The notes: generated by a model not told the origin, from the sequence alone. A stretch of 64,000 nucleotides of DNA from Pseudorhodoferax sp. Leaf265 (GCF_001422365.1 NZ_LMMT01000001.1:63193-127192); one strand, 5' to 3'. Counted from the stretch's first letter, positions 47,331 through 57,314 are shown. Program-made: numbers and translations.

Positions 47331-48274
47331 CCGCGTGGCGCGCGCCCCGGGCTGCCCACGTACTGGTGCAGTTCCGCGATCTCGTCGATGCAGCCTGCGA
47401 TCATGTCGATGAAGCCGCGCAGCTTGCGCGCCATGAAGCGCTGCTTCTGGTAGACCGCATAGACCCGCAGCGGCTCGGTGTGCCACCCCGGCAGCACCAC
47501 GCGCAGGCCACCGGCCTGCACCTCCGGCGCACAGAAGAAGTCCGGTAGCGCGGCGATGCCCAGGCCGTCGAGGCAGAAGGTCTTCAGCACCCAGTAGTCG
47601 TTGGTGTCCGCGGCGACGCGCGGGGTCCAGGTGAAAGACGCGTCGCGCCCATTCAGTTGCAGCCCGGCCCGGCCCGCCAAGCGTTCGCGCAGCACCACCG
47701 CCACATGGTCCGCCAGGTCGGCGGGGCGTTGCGGCGGCGCGTGGCCCGCCAGGTAGCGCGGGCTCGCGTACAGGCTGTAGGCCAGGCGGCCGAGCGGCTT
47801 GGCCACGAGGTGGGGCAGGTCTGGCGGCTCCGAGCAGAGGTAGCAATCCACCGTGTCGATGGCCGGCGAGGCCGGCCGGTCCGCAATCGCCAGCGTGCAG
47901 CGCACGTTCGGGTGCTGGTCGATATAGCGGCGCACCATGCCGCACAGGAAGGTGGTGCTGAAGTGGGTGTCGGTCAGCACCGTCAGGCTGCCCGCGTCGC
48001 CACTGGCCATGTCGCGCACCTGGGCCTGTGCCGAGGCCAGGCCGTCCTGCAGCTGCACCAACAATTGCTCGCCATGGGCATGGAAGGCGCGGCCGGCCTC
48101 GGTGGGCGACAGGCGCCGCGCCGAGCGCACGACCAACTGCACGCCGAGCAGTTCCTCCAGCCGTGCGACCTGCCGGCTCAGCGTGGCCTTGGGCACGCCG
48201 CTGTCGACCGCGGCCCGGGTCAGGCTGCCGCTGCGCATCAGCAGCACGAAGGCTTCCACCAGTTTGATGTCCAT
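47300..48274 (-). CDS. LysR family regulator with a purT-derived 3' end
   Basis: 324 residues from the ATG at 48274 ([16 protein letters not shown]). [29 protein letters not shown] and effector domain from about residue 88. The last about ten codons ([10 protein letters not shown]) and the stop are out-of-frame sequence from the purT fragment, so the natural C-terminus was probably different by a few residues; the effector domain itself seems complete. Divergent from the Rieske oxygenase gene and its likely regulator. Confidence 0.87.
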   Translation of the reverse strand: MDIKLVEAFVLLMRSGSLTRAAVDSGVPKATLSRQVARLEELLGVQLVVRSARRLSPTEAGRAFHAHGEQLLVQLQDGLASAQAQVRDMASGDAGSLTVLTDTHFSTTFLCGMVRRYIDQHPNVRCTLAIADRPASPAIDTVDCYLCSEPPDLPHLVAKPLGRLAYSLYASPRYLAGHAPPQRPADLADHVAVVLRERLAGRAGLQLNGRDASFTWTPRVAADTNDYWVLKTFCLDGLGIAALPDFFCAPEVQAGGLRVVLPGWHTEPLRVYAVYQKQRFMARKLRGFIDMIAGCIDEIAELHQYVGSPGRAPRGGGPAPSPRR

Positions 48275-48280
48275 GGGGCT

Positions 48281-48306
48281 GTTCCATTTTTGGGACGATT
48301 GTTCCC
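48281..48306. promoter_or_regulatory. LysR binding-site candidate between LysR and Rieske genes
   Basis: GTTCC (48281), GGGAC (48292) and GTTCCC (48301) form two overlapping inverted repeats sharing the central GGGAC, one mismatch each. The site is just before the LysR start and 48 bp before the oxygenase start, a normal LysR position. Confidence 0.5.
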
Positions 48307-48353
48307 GGTCAGTGGCCTATGCGTGCAAGCGGCGCGCCAGTACGCTGACCGCC

Positions 48354-49382
48354 ATGAGCACGACACCCGACCACGATCCCCTGCGCCACGAATGGCTGCC
48401 GGTCGCCAATGCCTCTGACATCTGCGTGCAGCAGCCGCTGGCGTTCACGCTGGCGGGCGAGAAACTGGTGGCCTGGCGCGACACCGCCGGCCAGGCCCAT
48501 GTCTGGCGCGACCGCTGCCCGCACCGCGGCGCAGCGCTGTCGCTGGGCCAGGTGGTGGGCGACACGCTGGTCTGCCCGTACCACGGCTGGGTCTTCGGCG
48601 GCGATGGCCGCTGCCAGCGCATGCCGGCCCATCCCGGTTTCGAACCGCCCGCCAAGGCCGCCGCCCGTGCGCTGGCGGTGCGCGAGCGCTACGGCATCGT
48701 GTGGGCCTGCCTGGACGATCCGGCGCGCGAACTGGCGCTGTTCCCAGAATACGACCTGCCGGATGCCCGCTGCATCCATCTCGCGCCGCTGGAGGTGCGG
48801 ACCTCGGCGCCGCGCCTGGTGGAGAACTTCCTGGACATGGCCCACTTCGCATTCGTGCATGGCGGCATCCTGGGCGACCTCGCGCACACCGAAGTGCGCG
48901 GCTACGCGGTCGAGAGTTCGCCGCAGGGCGTCATCGCGCGCGACTGCTTCGCCTGGCAACCGGCCGGCTTTCCGGGCCAGGAGGGCGACGAGGTCGAGTA
49001 CGTCTACGAGGTGCGCCGGCCGATCGTCGCCATGCTGACCAAGCGCACGGCGCCGCGGCCTGGCGCCGTGCCCGAGGTGCTGCACCTGCTGCTGGCGCTG
49101 GCGCCCGTGGACGAGTGCCGCACGCGCGCCTGGCTGGTCAGCGTATTCGATGGCAACACCAGCGCATCGGACCAGGCTCTGCACGACTTCAACGCGGAGA
49201 TCTTCCAGCAGGACGTGCCGATCGTCGAGTCGCAGTCGCCGCGCTGGCTGCCGCTGGAGCCTGGCGCCGAACTGCCGCAGGCGGCCGACCGGATGTCCAT
49301 CGCCTACCGGCGCTGGCTGGTCCAGGGCGGCTGGTCCTACGGCACATCCCTGGGCCGCGCGGCCCGCCAGGCGGCTGCCTGA
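48354..49382 (+). CDS. Rieske [2Fe-2S] aromatic-ring-hydroxylating or demethylase oxygenase, alpha subunit
   Basis: 342 residues from the ATG at 48354 (MSTTPDHDPLRHEWLPV). The Rieske centre is Cys55, His57, Cys74, His77 (RCPHRG, VCPYHGW). The mononuclear iron site is Asp161, His164, His169 in VENFLDMAHFAFVHGG. The short size resembles vanillate O-demethylase (VanA) and phenoxybenzoate-dioxygenase-like single-subunit oxygenases. No reductase gene is next to it. Substrate unknown; the BMP binding protein downstream hints at a small imported compound. Confidence 0.9.
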   Translation: MSTTPDHDPLRHEWLPVANASDICVQQPLAFTLAGEKLVAWRDTAGQAHVWRDRCPHRGAALSLGQVVGDTLVCPYHGWVFGGDGRCQRMPAHPGFEPPAKAAARALAVRERYGIVWACLDDPARELALFPEYDLPDARCIHLAPLEVRTSAPRLVENFLDMAHFAFVHGGILGDLAHTEVRGYAVESSPQGVIARDCFAWQPAGFPGQEGDEVEYVYEVRRPIVAMLTKRTAPRPGAVPEVLHLLLALAPVDECRTRAWLVSVFDGNTSASDQALHDFNAEIFQQDVPIVESQSPRWLPLEPGAELPQAADRMSIAYRRWLVQGGWSYGTSLGRAARQAAA

Positions 49383-49412
49383 TCCCTTTCCACCGACGAC
49401 CACGAAGACAGC

Positions 49413-50516
49413 ATGGCACCCGATACCTTTCCTTTCCCCTCGACCCGCCGGCAGCTGCTGCGCAACAGTGGCGCCCTGGCGCTGGCTGGCGCCGGCCTGC
49501 CGGCACTGGCCCAGGCGGCGCCGCTGAAGGTCGGCATCGTCTACGTGTCGACGCTGGGCGCGGTCGGCTGGACCCGGCAGCACGACCTGGCGCGGCGTGC
49601 CATGGAGCAGGCGTTCCCAGGCCGCCTGCAGGTCAGTGCCGTGGAGGGCATGTCCAACCCGGTCGATGCGGCGCGCGTGTTCCGCGAACTGGCCGCCAGC
49701 GGCCACAAGCTGGTGATCGGCACCAGCTTCTCGCACATGCAGCCCATGCTGCAGGCGGCGGCCGATTTCCCGGACGTCGCCTTCGAGCATTGCTCCGGCC
49801 TGAAGACGCTGGCCAACCTGGGCACCTTCGAGGCCCGCTACTTCGAGGGCACCTACCTGGCCGGTGTGCTGGCCGGTGCCATGAGCAAGAGCGGCACCAT
49901 CGGCTTCATCGGCGGCTTTCCGGTGCCCGACATCGTGGGGCCGGCCAACGCCCTGCTGATCGGCGCGCGCAGCGTGAACCCCGCCATGCGCTGCCGCACC
50001 CTGTGGCTCAATTCCTGGTACGACCCGCCGAAGGAGCAGAGCGCGGCCACCACGCTGCTGAACGCCGGCGCCGATGTGCTGGTCTCCATGACCGACACCG
50101 CCACCACGGTCAAGGTGGGCGAGGAGCGCGGCGCCTGGACCATCGGCTATGCCAGCGACATGCGCTCCGTCGGGCCGACGCGCCAGCTCACCGCGTTCAC
50201 GCTGGACTGGGCGCCGGTCTACATCGATGCGGCGCGGCGCGTGCTCGAGGGCCGCTGGAAGCCGTCCGAGCGCTGGCTGGGCCTGCAGTCCGGCGTGGTG
50301 AAGATGGCGCCCTACAACCCCGCGGTGCCGGCCGCCACGCTGGCCCAGGTCGCCGAGCGTGAACGCGCCATCGCGCAGGGCCGCCTGCACCCATTCGCGG
50401 GGCCGTTGCGGGACACGGCCGGCAAAGTGCGGGTCGCCGCCGGCGAGACACTGGCCGAGGCGCAGATCCGCGGCATCGACTGGCTGGTCTACGGCATGGT
50501 GGGCTCGCTGGGCTGA
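49413..50516 (+). CDS. BMP family ABC transporter substrate-binding protein
   Basis: 367 residues. The N-terminus STRRQLLRNSGALALAG resembles a twin-arginine (Tat) signal, with cleavage after AQA. The mature BMP/Med-type fold shows PLKVGIVYVSTLGAVGWTR, TFEARYFEGTYLAGVLAGAM and GFIGGFPVPDIVG. BMP family proteins bind purine nucleosides and related ligands for ABC importers, but no ATPase or permease gene is nearby. It follows the Rieske gene by 30 bp in the same direction. Confidence 0.9.
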   Translation: MAPDTFPFPSTRRQLLRNSGALALAGAGLPALAQAAPLKVGIVYVSTLGAVGWTRQHDLARRAMEQAFPGRLQVSAVEGMSNPVDAARVFRELAASGHKLVIGTSFSHMQPMLQAAADFPDVAFEHCSGLKTLANLGTFEARYFEGTYLAGVLAGAMSKSGTIGFIGGFPVPDIVGPANALLIGARSVNPAMRCRTLWLNSWYDPPKEQSAATTLLNAGADVLVSMTDTATTVKVGEERGAWTIGYASDMRSVGPTRQLTAFTLDWAPVYIDAARRVLEGRWKPSERWLGLQSGVVKMAPYNPAVPAATLAQVAERERAIAQGRLHPFAGPLRDTAGKVRVAAGETLAEAQIRGIDWLVYGMVGSLG

Positions 50517-50533
50517 CGCGGCCCCTTGGCTGC

Positions 50534-51760
50534 TCAGGCGGTGCGGGGCCGCACCAGCGCGGCGGCGCGCTTGGCATTCACGCGGGCCTGCTCGACGTCG
50601 GCATCGCGCGCCAGCAGCACGCCCATGCGGCGCTTGACGAAACTTTCGGGCTTGCCGAACAGGCGGATCTCGGTGCCCGGCACCTGCAGCGCCTCGGCCA
50701 CGCCGTCGAACACGATGCCCTGGGCATCCACGCCGCCATAGACCACGGCGCTCGCGCCCGGGCTCTTGAGGCTGGTGTCCACGGGCAGGCCCAGGATGGC
50801 GCGCGCGTGCAGCTCGAACTCGTTCTGCCACTGGGTGACCATGGTCACCATGCCGGTATCGTGCGGGCGCGGGCTGACTTCGCTGAACCAGACCTGCTCG
50901 CCCTTGACGAACAACTCCACGCCGAACAGGCCCAGGCCTGCGGGCTGCCCGTCCAGGCCGCGGCCCAGGTCGTCGGTGACGGCCTTGGCGATGGCGCGGG
51001 CCTTCTCCAGCGCGGCCGGGTGCATGGGGTGCGGCTGCCAGCTCTCCACGTAGTCGCCGCTGACCTGCACATGGCCGATGGGGTCGCAGAACTGCGTCTG
51101 CACGCTGCCGTCGGCGGCGCGCGCGCGCACGGTCAGCAAGGTGATCTCGTAGTCGAAATCGATGAAGCCTTCGACGATCACGCGGCCATGGCTCACGCGG
51201 CCACCGGCCATGGCGACCTCCCAGGCCTTGCGCACATCGGCCGGTCCGTCGATCTTGCTCTGGCCCTTGCCCGAGCTGCTCATGACGGGCTTGACCACGC
51301 AGGGGTAGCCGATGCCCGCATCGATGGCAGCTTGCAGTTCCTCGAAGGAATCACAGAACTTGTAGGGGCTGGTCGCCAGGCCCAGCGTTTCGGCGGCCAG
51401 GCGGCGGATGCCTTCGCGGTCCATGGTCAGCCGCGCGGCGCGTGCCGTGGGCACCACGCGCACGGTGCCTGCCGCTTCCAGTTCGGCCAGCGCGGGCGTG
51501 GCGATGGCTTCGATCTCGGGCACGACCCAGTCGGGCTTTTCCTTTTCGATCAGCGCCTTGAGCGCGGCCGGATCGCTCATCGCGATGGTGTGGGCGCGGT
51601 GCGCGACCTGCTGGCCGGGCGCGTTGTCGTAGCGGTCCACCGCGATGGTCTCCACGCCCAGGCGCTGCAGCGCGATCAGCACCTCCTTGCCGAGTTCGCC
51701 GGAGCCCAGCAGCATGACGCGCGTGGCGTGGGGGGACAGGGGGGTGCCGAAGGTGGTCAT
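50534..51760 (-). CDS. purT: Formate-dependent phosphoribosylglycinamide formyltransferase
   Basis: 408 residues from the ATG at 51760 ([17 protein letters not shown]). ATP-grasp enzyme with [22 protein letters not shown] at the N-terminus, [17 protein letters not shown] and the C-terminal grasp motifs [26 protein letters not shown]. It adds formate to GAR using ATP in purine synthesis, independent of folate. A diverged fragment of the same gene lies 3.2 kb away at 47109-47330 in the same direction. Confidence 0.96.
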   Translation of the reverse strand: MTTFGTPLSPHATRVMLLGSGELGKEVLIALQRLGVETIAVDRYDNAPGQQVAHRAHTIAMSDPAALKALIEKEKPDWVVPEIEAIATPALAELEAAGTVRVVPTARAARLTMDREGIRRLAAETLGLATSPYKFCDSFEELQAAIDAGIGYPCVVKPVMSSSGKGQSKIDGPADVRKAWEVAMAGGRVSHGRVIVEGFIDFDYEITLLTVRARAADGSVQTQFCDPIGHVQVSGDYVESWQPHPMHPAALEKARAIAKAVTDDLGRGLDGQPAGLGLFGVELFVKGEQVWFSEVSPRPHDTGMVTMVTQWQNEFELHARAILGLPVDTSLKSPGASAVVYGGVDAQGIVFDGVAEALQVPGTEIRLFGKPESFVKRRMGVLLARDADVEQARVNAKRAAALVRPRTA

Positions 51761-51797
51761 GGTGTGTGCGCGCAGGACTGGAGGAAGCGCGCGATTA

Positions 51798-52760
51798 TCA
51801 ATCCAGCTTGGCGCCCGAGGCCTTGACCGCGGCAGCCCAGCGCGGCATCTCGGCGGCCAGGAACTTGCCGAAGTCCGCGCTGCCCAGGTAGGCCGGATCC
51901 GCGCCCTGCGCCACCATGCGGCTGCGCACCTCGGGGTTGTTCAGCACCTGGCCGAAGGCCTCGCTGAGCTTGGCGGTCACATCGGCCGGCAGCCCGGCCG
52001 GCGCCAGGAAACCGTAGAAGCCCACGACCTCGAAACCCTTGAAGCCCGACTCGATCACGGTGGGCACCTCGGGCAGTGCCGGGTTGCGCTCGCGGCTCGT
52101 GACGGCCAGCGCACGCACCTTGCCCTGCTTGGCATAGGCGGCGGCCTGCGGAATGGACTCGGCCATGAACTGCACCTGCCCGGCCATGAGGTCGGTGAAG
52201 GCCGGCGCGCTGCCACGGTAGGGGATGTGGACCATGAACAGCCCGGCCGCGTTCTTGAACATCTCGGGCACCAGGTGGCTGATGCCGCCGTTGCCGGCCG
52301 AGCCGTAGTTGACCTGGCCGGGCTTGGCTTTCGCGTAGTCGGCGAACTCCTTGAGCGTCTTGACGGGCAGCTGCGGCGTGACCAGCAGCGCCAGCGGTTG
52401 CATGGCCGTTCGCGCGATCGGCGTGAAGTCCTTGAGCGTGGCGTAGGGCAGGCGGCTGTACAGCGCTGGGTTGATGACCATCACACCGGTGTTGGCCAGC
52501 ATCAGCGTGTAGCCGTCGGGCGCGGCCTTCATCACGTCCTGCGCACCCACGGTACCGCCCGCGCCGGACTTGTAGTCGACCACGATGGGCTGGCCCAGCA
52601 CGGCCTGCAGCTTGTCGGCCAGCAGGCGCGCATGCTGGTCCAGCGGGCCGCCGGCCGGAAAACCGATGACGATGCGGATGGGCTTGTCGGGGAAGGCGGC
52701 CTGGGCCGTGGCCGCCGCCAGCAGGGCGAAGGCCGTCACGGCCAGATGGCGAAATCGCAT
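51798..52760 (-). CDS. Bug family tripartite tricarboxylate transporter binding protein
   Basis: 320 residues from the ATG at 52760. Signal peptide (about residues 1-22, ATAQA), then the Bug fold: [47 protein letters not shown] and [19 protein letters not shown]. Such proteins are highly amplified in Burkholderiales and bind carboxylates or aromatic acids for TTT importers, often without a linked permease, as here. Ligand unknown. Confidence 0.92.
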   Translation of the reverse strand: MRFRHLAVTAFALLAAATAQAAFPDKPIRIVIGFPAGGPLDQHARLLADKLQAVLGQPIVVDYKSGAGGTVGAQDVMKAAPDGYTLMLANTGVMVINPALYSRLPYATLKDFTPIARTAMQPLALLVTPQLPVKTLKEFADYAKAKPGQVNYGSAGNGGISHLVPEMFKNAAGLFMVHIPYRGSAPAFTDLMAGQVQFMAESIPQAAAYAKQGKVRALAVTSRERNPALPEVPTVIESGFKGFEVVGFYGFLAPAGLPADVTAKLSEAFGQVLNNPEVRSRMVAQGADPAYLGSADFGKFLAAEMPRWAAAVKASGAKLD

Positions 52761-52843
52761 GGAATGTCTCCTGGGGGAACGGGTTCTGCCGGCATCATCG
52801 CAGGCTTTCGCGGCCGGTCCGCGCCCGGTCTGCCGCACGGCGG

Positions 52844-54316
52844 TCAGGCCTGCGGCGCCCGCCCGCCCTGCACAGGATCCACCCCGGCCAGCGGCAGCCA
52901 CACCGTGACGCGCAAGCCCCGGCCATCGGCCGTGGCGCTGTCCAGCGCGATGCGCCCGCCGTGCCGCTCGACCACCGCGCGCACGATCGACAGGCCCAGC
53001 CCGCTGCCGGTCTGCAGTTGGTCCGGGTCGCGGTAAAAGCGGTCGAACACGCGCGCGCGCAAGGCCGGCGCGATGCCGGGCCCCTGATCCTGCACGCACA
53101 GCATGGCCTGCCCCTGGTCGCGTGCGAGCGAGACCAGCACCACACCTGCCGCGGGGCTGTACTTGGCGGCGTTCTCGACCAGGTTGTCGACCATGGAGGT
53201 CAGGCCTTCGCGCTCGCCGTGCACGCACAGATCGGCATCGCACACGTCCAGCGCGAACTCCACTGCGCGGGCCTGGGCCAGGACCGACAGCGCCGCGAGC
53301 CGGTCCTGCAGCAGCGCGTCGAGCGCCAGGCGCTCGTGCACCATGGCATGCGCATCGGCGCTGCTGCGCATGAGCCGCAGCAACTGGCCCACGAGCCGCG
53401 TCGCACGGTCGTTGCTGCGCGAGACGCCCTGCAGCAGCTCGCTCTGGCGCGGCGTGAGCTCGGGCTGCGCGAGCACGGCTTCCACATTCACGCGCATGGC
53501 CGCGATCGGTGTGCGCAGCTCGTGCGCCGCATCGGCGATGAAGTTGCGCTCGCGCGTGGCGCTGTCGCGCAGGCGGTGCATGAGACCGTTGACGTTGTCC
53601 ACGAGCGGGCGCAACTCCCGGTGGCGCGGCACGAAGGCCAGCGGCGCGAGGTCCTGCGGGCCGCGCGCGGCGATCTCGCGGCCCACGTCGCGCCATGGGC
53701 GCAGTGCCAGGCGGATCGACAGCCAGGCCGGCAGCAGCAGCAGGGGCGTGCAGATGACCAAAGGCATCAGGTAGTAGCCGCGGGAGTTGAAGGTCATGAG
53801 CAGCTGCTTGGCATCGGCCGGCATGGCGAGCATCACGCGCGTGTCCGAGTGCTCGGATTGCCGCGTGCTCGCGCGCCAGCGCTTGTCCTGCGCGAGCAGG
53901 GTCTCGACCGTGTTGAGCCGGCTGTTGCGCAACTCGGCGGGCACATCGTCGGCGCGGTAGATCAGGCGCCCCGCCTGCCAGACCAGCAGGCGTGGCAGGA
54001 TGGGGGAGTCGCTGGTGTCGCCGGCTTCGTGCTCGTCGTTGTAAGCCTCGCGCAGCGCGCGTTCCATCGCCGCCAGGCTGGCCTGCTGGCGCTCCGGCTG
54101 GTCGGCGAGGCTCTCGGCCACCGAGGCGATGGCCTGGAAGGTGGCACGCGCGTCGTGCAGGCCGTCGCTGTTCAAGGCCTCCGCGAGCAGCAGGCCCACC
54201 GCAATGCTCCAGAGCAGGCCCAGCATGGCCATCTGCGCGAGCAGCAGCCGGCGCACCAGCGTGGGCTGCGTCCAGCGCGCCCAGGCGGCGCGCCAGCGGC
54301 CGCCCGCCGCGTTCAC
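52844..54316 (-). CDS. Two-component sensor histidine kinase
   Basis: 490 residues from a GTG at 54316 overlapping the response regulator TGA. Two membrane segments (about residues 20-40 and 180-200) flank a periplasmic sensor region. HAMP-like linker follows; the phospho-accepting His265 is in FIADAAHELRTPIAAMR. The ATPase boxes are present: NLVENAAKYSP (N), DQGPGIA (G1), GSGLGLSIVRAVVERHGG (G2). It is of the OmpR-partner type (PhoQ/QseC-like size). Signal unknown. Translation is coupled to the regulator. Confidence 0.93.
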   Translation of the reverse strand: MNAAGGRWRAAWARWTQPTLVRRLLLAQMAMLGLLWSIAVGLLLAEALNSDGLHDARATFQAIASVAESLADQPERQQASLAAMERALREAYNDEHEAGDTSDSPILPRLLVWQAGRLIYRADDVPAELRNSRLNTVETLLAQDKRWRASTRQSEHSDTRVMLAMPADAKQLLMTFNSRGYYLMPLVICTPLLLLPAWLSIRLALRPWRDVGREIAARGPQDLAPLAFVPRHRELRPLVDNVNGLMHRLRDSATRERNFIADAAHELRTPIAAMRVNVEAVLAQPELTPRQSELLQGVSRSNDRATRLVGQLLRLMRSSADAHAMVHERLALDALLQDRLAALSVLAQARAVEFALDVCDADLCVHGEREGLTSMVDNLVENAAKYSPAAGVVLVSLARDQGQAMLCVQDQGPGIAPALRARVFDRFYRDPDQLQTGSGLGLSIVRAVVERHGGRIALDSATADGRGLRVTVWLPLAGVDPVQGGRAPQA

Positions 54317-54996
54317 GCGCGCCCTCCCGCAGGCGGCGCGGCCTGGTCGATCACGTAGCCGACCCCGCGCACCGTGCGGATGTAGCCCTCGCCGATCTTG
54401 CGCCGCAGGTTGGACATGTGGACGTCCAGCACATTGCTCTCGTTGGTCTGTGCGCCCGGCAGCACCTGCTCCTGCAGGAAGCGGCGCGTGACCACGCGGT
54501 CCACGCGCTTGAGCAACAGGCACAGCAGCTCGAACTCCGAGCGCGACAGCTCCACGGGCCGGTCCTGCACGCGCACGCGCCGCGTCGGCAGGTGCAGCGA
54601 GAGGCCGCGCACCTCGACCAGGCCGTCGGCGACACCGTAACTGCGCCGCACGAGCGCGCGCACGCGCGACAGCAGCTCCGCGAGCATGAAGGGCTTGACC
54701 AGGTAGTCGTCGGCGCCGCCGTCCAGGCCGCGCAAGCGGTCGTCCAGCGTGTCGCGCGCGCTCAGGATCAGCACCGGCAGGCCCTGGCGCTCGCGGCGCA
54801 GGCGGGCCAGCAGCAGGAGGCCGTCGCCATCGGGCAGGCCCAGGTCCAGCAGCACGAGGTCGCACAGCCCGGCCTCCAGCTCGCGCGCCGCGTCGCTGGC
54901 GCGCCGGACCCAGACCACCGCCATGCCCTGGTCCTGCAAGGCGATGCGCACGCCGTTGCCCAGATCGAGGTCGTCTTCCACGAGCAGGATGTTCAT
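54313..54996 (-). CDS. OmpR family response regulator
   Basis: 227 residues from the ATG at 54996 (MNILLVEDDLDLGNG). Receiver domain with acidic pocket Asp8/Asp9, phospho-Asp51 in LVLLDLGLPDGDG, and KPF switch Lys. Winged-helix C-terminal domain has LSRSEFELLCLLLKR and NVLDVHMSNLRRKIGEGYIRTVRGVGYV. It is divergent from an outer-membrane beta-barrel gene with 11-bp-phased repeats between them, so that gene is the likely target. Confidence 0.94.
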   Translation of the reverse strand: MNILLVEDDLDLGNGVRIALQDQGMAVVWVRRASDAARELEAGLCDLVLLDLGLPDGDGLLLLARLRRERQGLPVLILSARDTLDDRLRGLDGGADDYLVKPFMLAELLSRVRALVRRSYGVADGLVEVRGLSLHLPTRRVRVQDRPVELSRSEFELLCLLLKRVDRVVTRRFLQEQVLPGAQTNESNVLDVHMSNLRRKIGEGYIRTVRGVGYVIDQAAPPAGGRA

Positions 54997-55020
54997 GGCG
55001 CGCAATCTATCCGGACCGGG

Positions 55021-55091
55021 TGAAGAACACCTGAAGGCGCGGCGCCGGCTGAGCTTCATCCAATCTTCAGGCAACGCTGAGGCGGCGTTCA
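55021..55091. promoter_or_regulatory. Phased TTCA/TGAA repeats, candidate response-regulator sites
   Basis: TTCA occurs at 55055, 55066 and 55088 (11- and 22-bp steps), and TGAA at 55021 and 55032 (11 bp apart). OmpR-type regulators bind direct half-sites one helical turn apart, so this array between the regulator and the outer-membrane protein gene is a good candidate. Binding is inference. Confidence 0.5.
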
Positions 55092-55183
55092 GCTTGCGCT
55101 TCGAGACTGCCCGGACCGCAGGAGCTGCGCCGCCACGGCCCTCCTGTCGGACCACCACACCACCAACCTGGAGAACCATTCCC

Positions 55184-55786
55184 ATGCCACCTCGTTCCTG
55201 CATCGCCCTGTCCGCCCTGCTGCTGGCCACTGGTGCGACTGCCCTGCATGCGGCCGAACCCATGCGCGACAGCGCGTTCTACGCCGGCGCCACGATGGGC
55301 GCCTCGCGCTACAGCCTGCATTCGGCCAGCACGCCGACGCCGCCGGGTGGCCTCCAGCGCGACACCCACGGCACGGCCTTCAAGCTCTACGGCGGCTACC
55401 GCCTGACCGAGCATTTCGGCGCCGAACTGGGCTATGCGCACCTGGGCCGCGCCAAGCAATGGACCATGGTCAACGGCACAGCGTTGCGCGACGAAGGCAA
55501 GGGCCGCGCGTTCTACGCCGCAGCCACCGCGCAGCTGCCGCTCGGCGATGCCTTCGTGCTGCACGGCCGCCTGGGCGTGGCGCGCGGCAAGGTGACGGGT
55601 GGCGGCACGCAGGTCCCCGCGACGCAGGGCCTGGCGGGCAGCGCCACGGGCGCGATCGTGGGCATCGGCGCCGAGTACAAGCTGACGCCCACCATGTCGC
55701 TCACCGGCGACTACGACCACTTCATCAAGCTGTCACGCCAGGCCAAGGGCGGCATGCTGACGGTGGGCCTGCGTGCGAACTTCTGA
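55184..55786 (+). CDS. Outer-membrane beta-barrel protein (OmpA-like N-terminal type)
   Basis: 200 residues from the ATG at 55184. Signal peptide (about residues 1-24, ATALHAAEP), then an eight-stranded barrel plan: FYAGATMGASRYSL, FKLYGGYRLTEHFGAELGY, RAFYAAATAQLPLGDAFVLHG and the C-terminal strand MLTVGLRANF ending in Phe, as in outer-membrane barrels. No peptidoglycan domain. Divergent from the two-component system, its probable regulator. Confidence 0.85.
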   Translation: MPPRSCIALSALLLATGATALHAAEPMRDSAFYAGATMGASRYSLHSASTPTPPGGLQRDTHGTAFKLYGGYRLTEHFGAELGYAHLGRAKQWTMVNGTALRDEGKGRAFYAAATAQLPLGDAFVLHGRLGVARGKVTGGGTQVPATQGLAGSATGAIVGIGAEYKLTPTMSLTGDYDHFIKLSRQAKGGMLTVGLRANF

Positions 55787-55965
55787 ACGACCCGGCGCGC
55801 GCCCATGATGCCCATCGTCTGGACCGGCAGGCCCCGGTTCCCGCTGATCCTGCGCGCAGTGGCGGTCCACCGGCTGGTCGGCGGCCTGCCATCGCACAAG
55901 CCGCCCCGCGCCGGGGAACAGCCGCCCCACGACACGCCCGTGCCCCCGGCCAGCACGCTGGCGCT

Positions 55966-57225
55966 TCAGCCCGGCGCAGCGGCCTCGCCGGCCGCACCTG
56001 CCGTGCCGCCAGCGCCACCGGCCGGGGCCGGCGCTGCGAACCAGCGCTCCACCAGCCGCACGAAGAAGCTGGCGCCCATGGGCAGCAAGGCGTCGTTGAA
56101 GTCGTAGCTGGGGTTGTGCACGAGGCAGGGCCCGTCGCCGTGGCCGGGCAGGCGGTGTTCGCCGTCGCCGTTGCCGATGAAGGCGTAGCAGCCTGGCACC
56201 TGCTCGAGCATGAACGAGAAGTCCTCGGCCGCCATGATGGGCACCTGCGTGACCACGTTCGGCGCGCCGAACACGGCCTCGGCCACGCGGCGCGCGAACG
56301 CGCTCTCGGCCGCGTGGTTCACGGTGGACGGGTAGTTGCGCCTGAACTCGAACTGTGCCGTGGCACCGAACACCGCGGCCTGGTGGTCGGCCACCTCGCG
56401 CATGCGGCGCTCGATGAGGTCCAGCGTCTCGGCCGTGTAGGCGCGCACCGAGCCCTGCATCACGCACTGGTCGGGGATCACGTTGGCAACCTCGCCAGCG
56501 TGGACCATGGTGACCGAGATCACGGCCGTCTCCAGCGGCTTCTTGTTGCGGCTGATGATGGTCTGGAAGGCCTGCATCATCGCGCCGGCCACGGGGATGG
56601 GGTCGATCGCCAGGTGCGGCATCGCGGCATGGCCGCCCTTGCCGCGGATGGTCACCTTGAACTCGTTGTTGGAGGCCAGCACCGGGCCGGCCGAGACCGC
56701 GAACTGGCCGACCGGGATGCCCGGCATGTTGTGCATGCCGAACACGGCCTCGCACGGGAACCGGTCGAACAGCCCTTCGCGCAGCATCTCGCGCGCACCG
56801 CCGCCATGCTCCTCGGCCGGCTGGAAGATCAGGTGCACGGTGCCGTCGAAGCCGCCCGCGTCGCGCAGCCGCGCAAGCTCCTGCGCCGCGCCCAGCAGCA
56901 TGGTGGTGTGGCCGTCGTGGCCGCAGGCGTGCATCTTGCCGGCGTGGCGGCTGGCATGCGCGAAGCGGTTGTGCTCGGCCATGGGCAGCGCGTCCATGTC
57001 GGCGCGCAGGCCGATGCTGCGCGGCGAGGTGCCGCAGCGCACGGTGCCGACCACGCCGGTCTTGCCGAGGCCGCGGTGGATGGGGATGTTCCAGCGCGTG
57101 AGCAGCTCGGCCACGCGGTCGGCCGTGCGCGTCTCCTCGAACGCCAGTTCGGGGTGGGCATGGATGTCGCGGCGCACGGCCTGCAGGGTCTCGTGCTCGG
57201 CGACGATGGTGTCGATCAATTGCAT
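55966..57225 (-). CDS. M20 family amidohydrolase (hippurate hydrolase-like)
   Basis: 419 residues from the ATG at 57225 (MQLIDTIVAEHETLQAV). Metal ligands in GKMHACGHDGHTTMLLG, FQPAEEHGGGAREML and the late His; lid domain in the middle (about residues 185-295). The Cys-Gly-His-Asp-Gly-His pattern is that of amidohydrolases acting on N-acyl amino acids (hippurate, N-acetyl-amino acids). The C-terminal tail is Ala/Gly/Pro-rich. Intergenic 55787-55965 holds nothing clear. Divergent from the deaminase-like gene. Confidence 0.9.
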   Translation of the reverse strand: MQLIDTIVAEHETLQAVRRDIHAHPELAFEETRTADRVAELLTRWNIPIHRGLGKTGVVGTVRCGTSPRSIGLRADMDALPMAEHNRFAHASRHAGKMHACGHDGHTTMLLGAAQELARLRDAGGFDGTVHLIFQPAEEHGGGAREMLREGLFDRFPCEAVFGMHNMPGIPVGQFAVSAGPVLASNNEFKVTIRGKGGHAAMPHLAIDPIPVAGAMMQAFQTIISRNKKPLETAVISVTMVHAGEVANVIPDQCVMQGSVRAYTAETLDLIERRMREVADHQAAVFGATAQFEFRRNYPSTVNHAAESAFARRVAEAVFGAPNVVTQVPIMAAEDFSFMLEQVPGCYAFIGNGDGEHRLPGHGDGPCLVHNPSYDFNDALLPMGASFFVRLVERWFAAPAPAGGAGGTAGAAGEAAAPG

Positions 57226-57314
57226 GTCGTTTTCCACGGCGCGGTGCGCCACGGCCCCAGCCAGCGGGGGCCGCCGGGGAGTCTGCCATAGGCCGCGCCG
57301 GCTATGCTGCGTCC

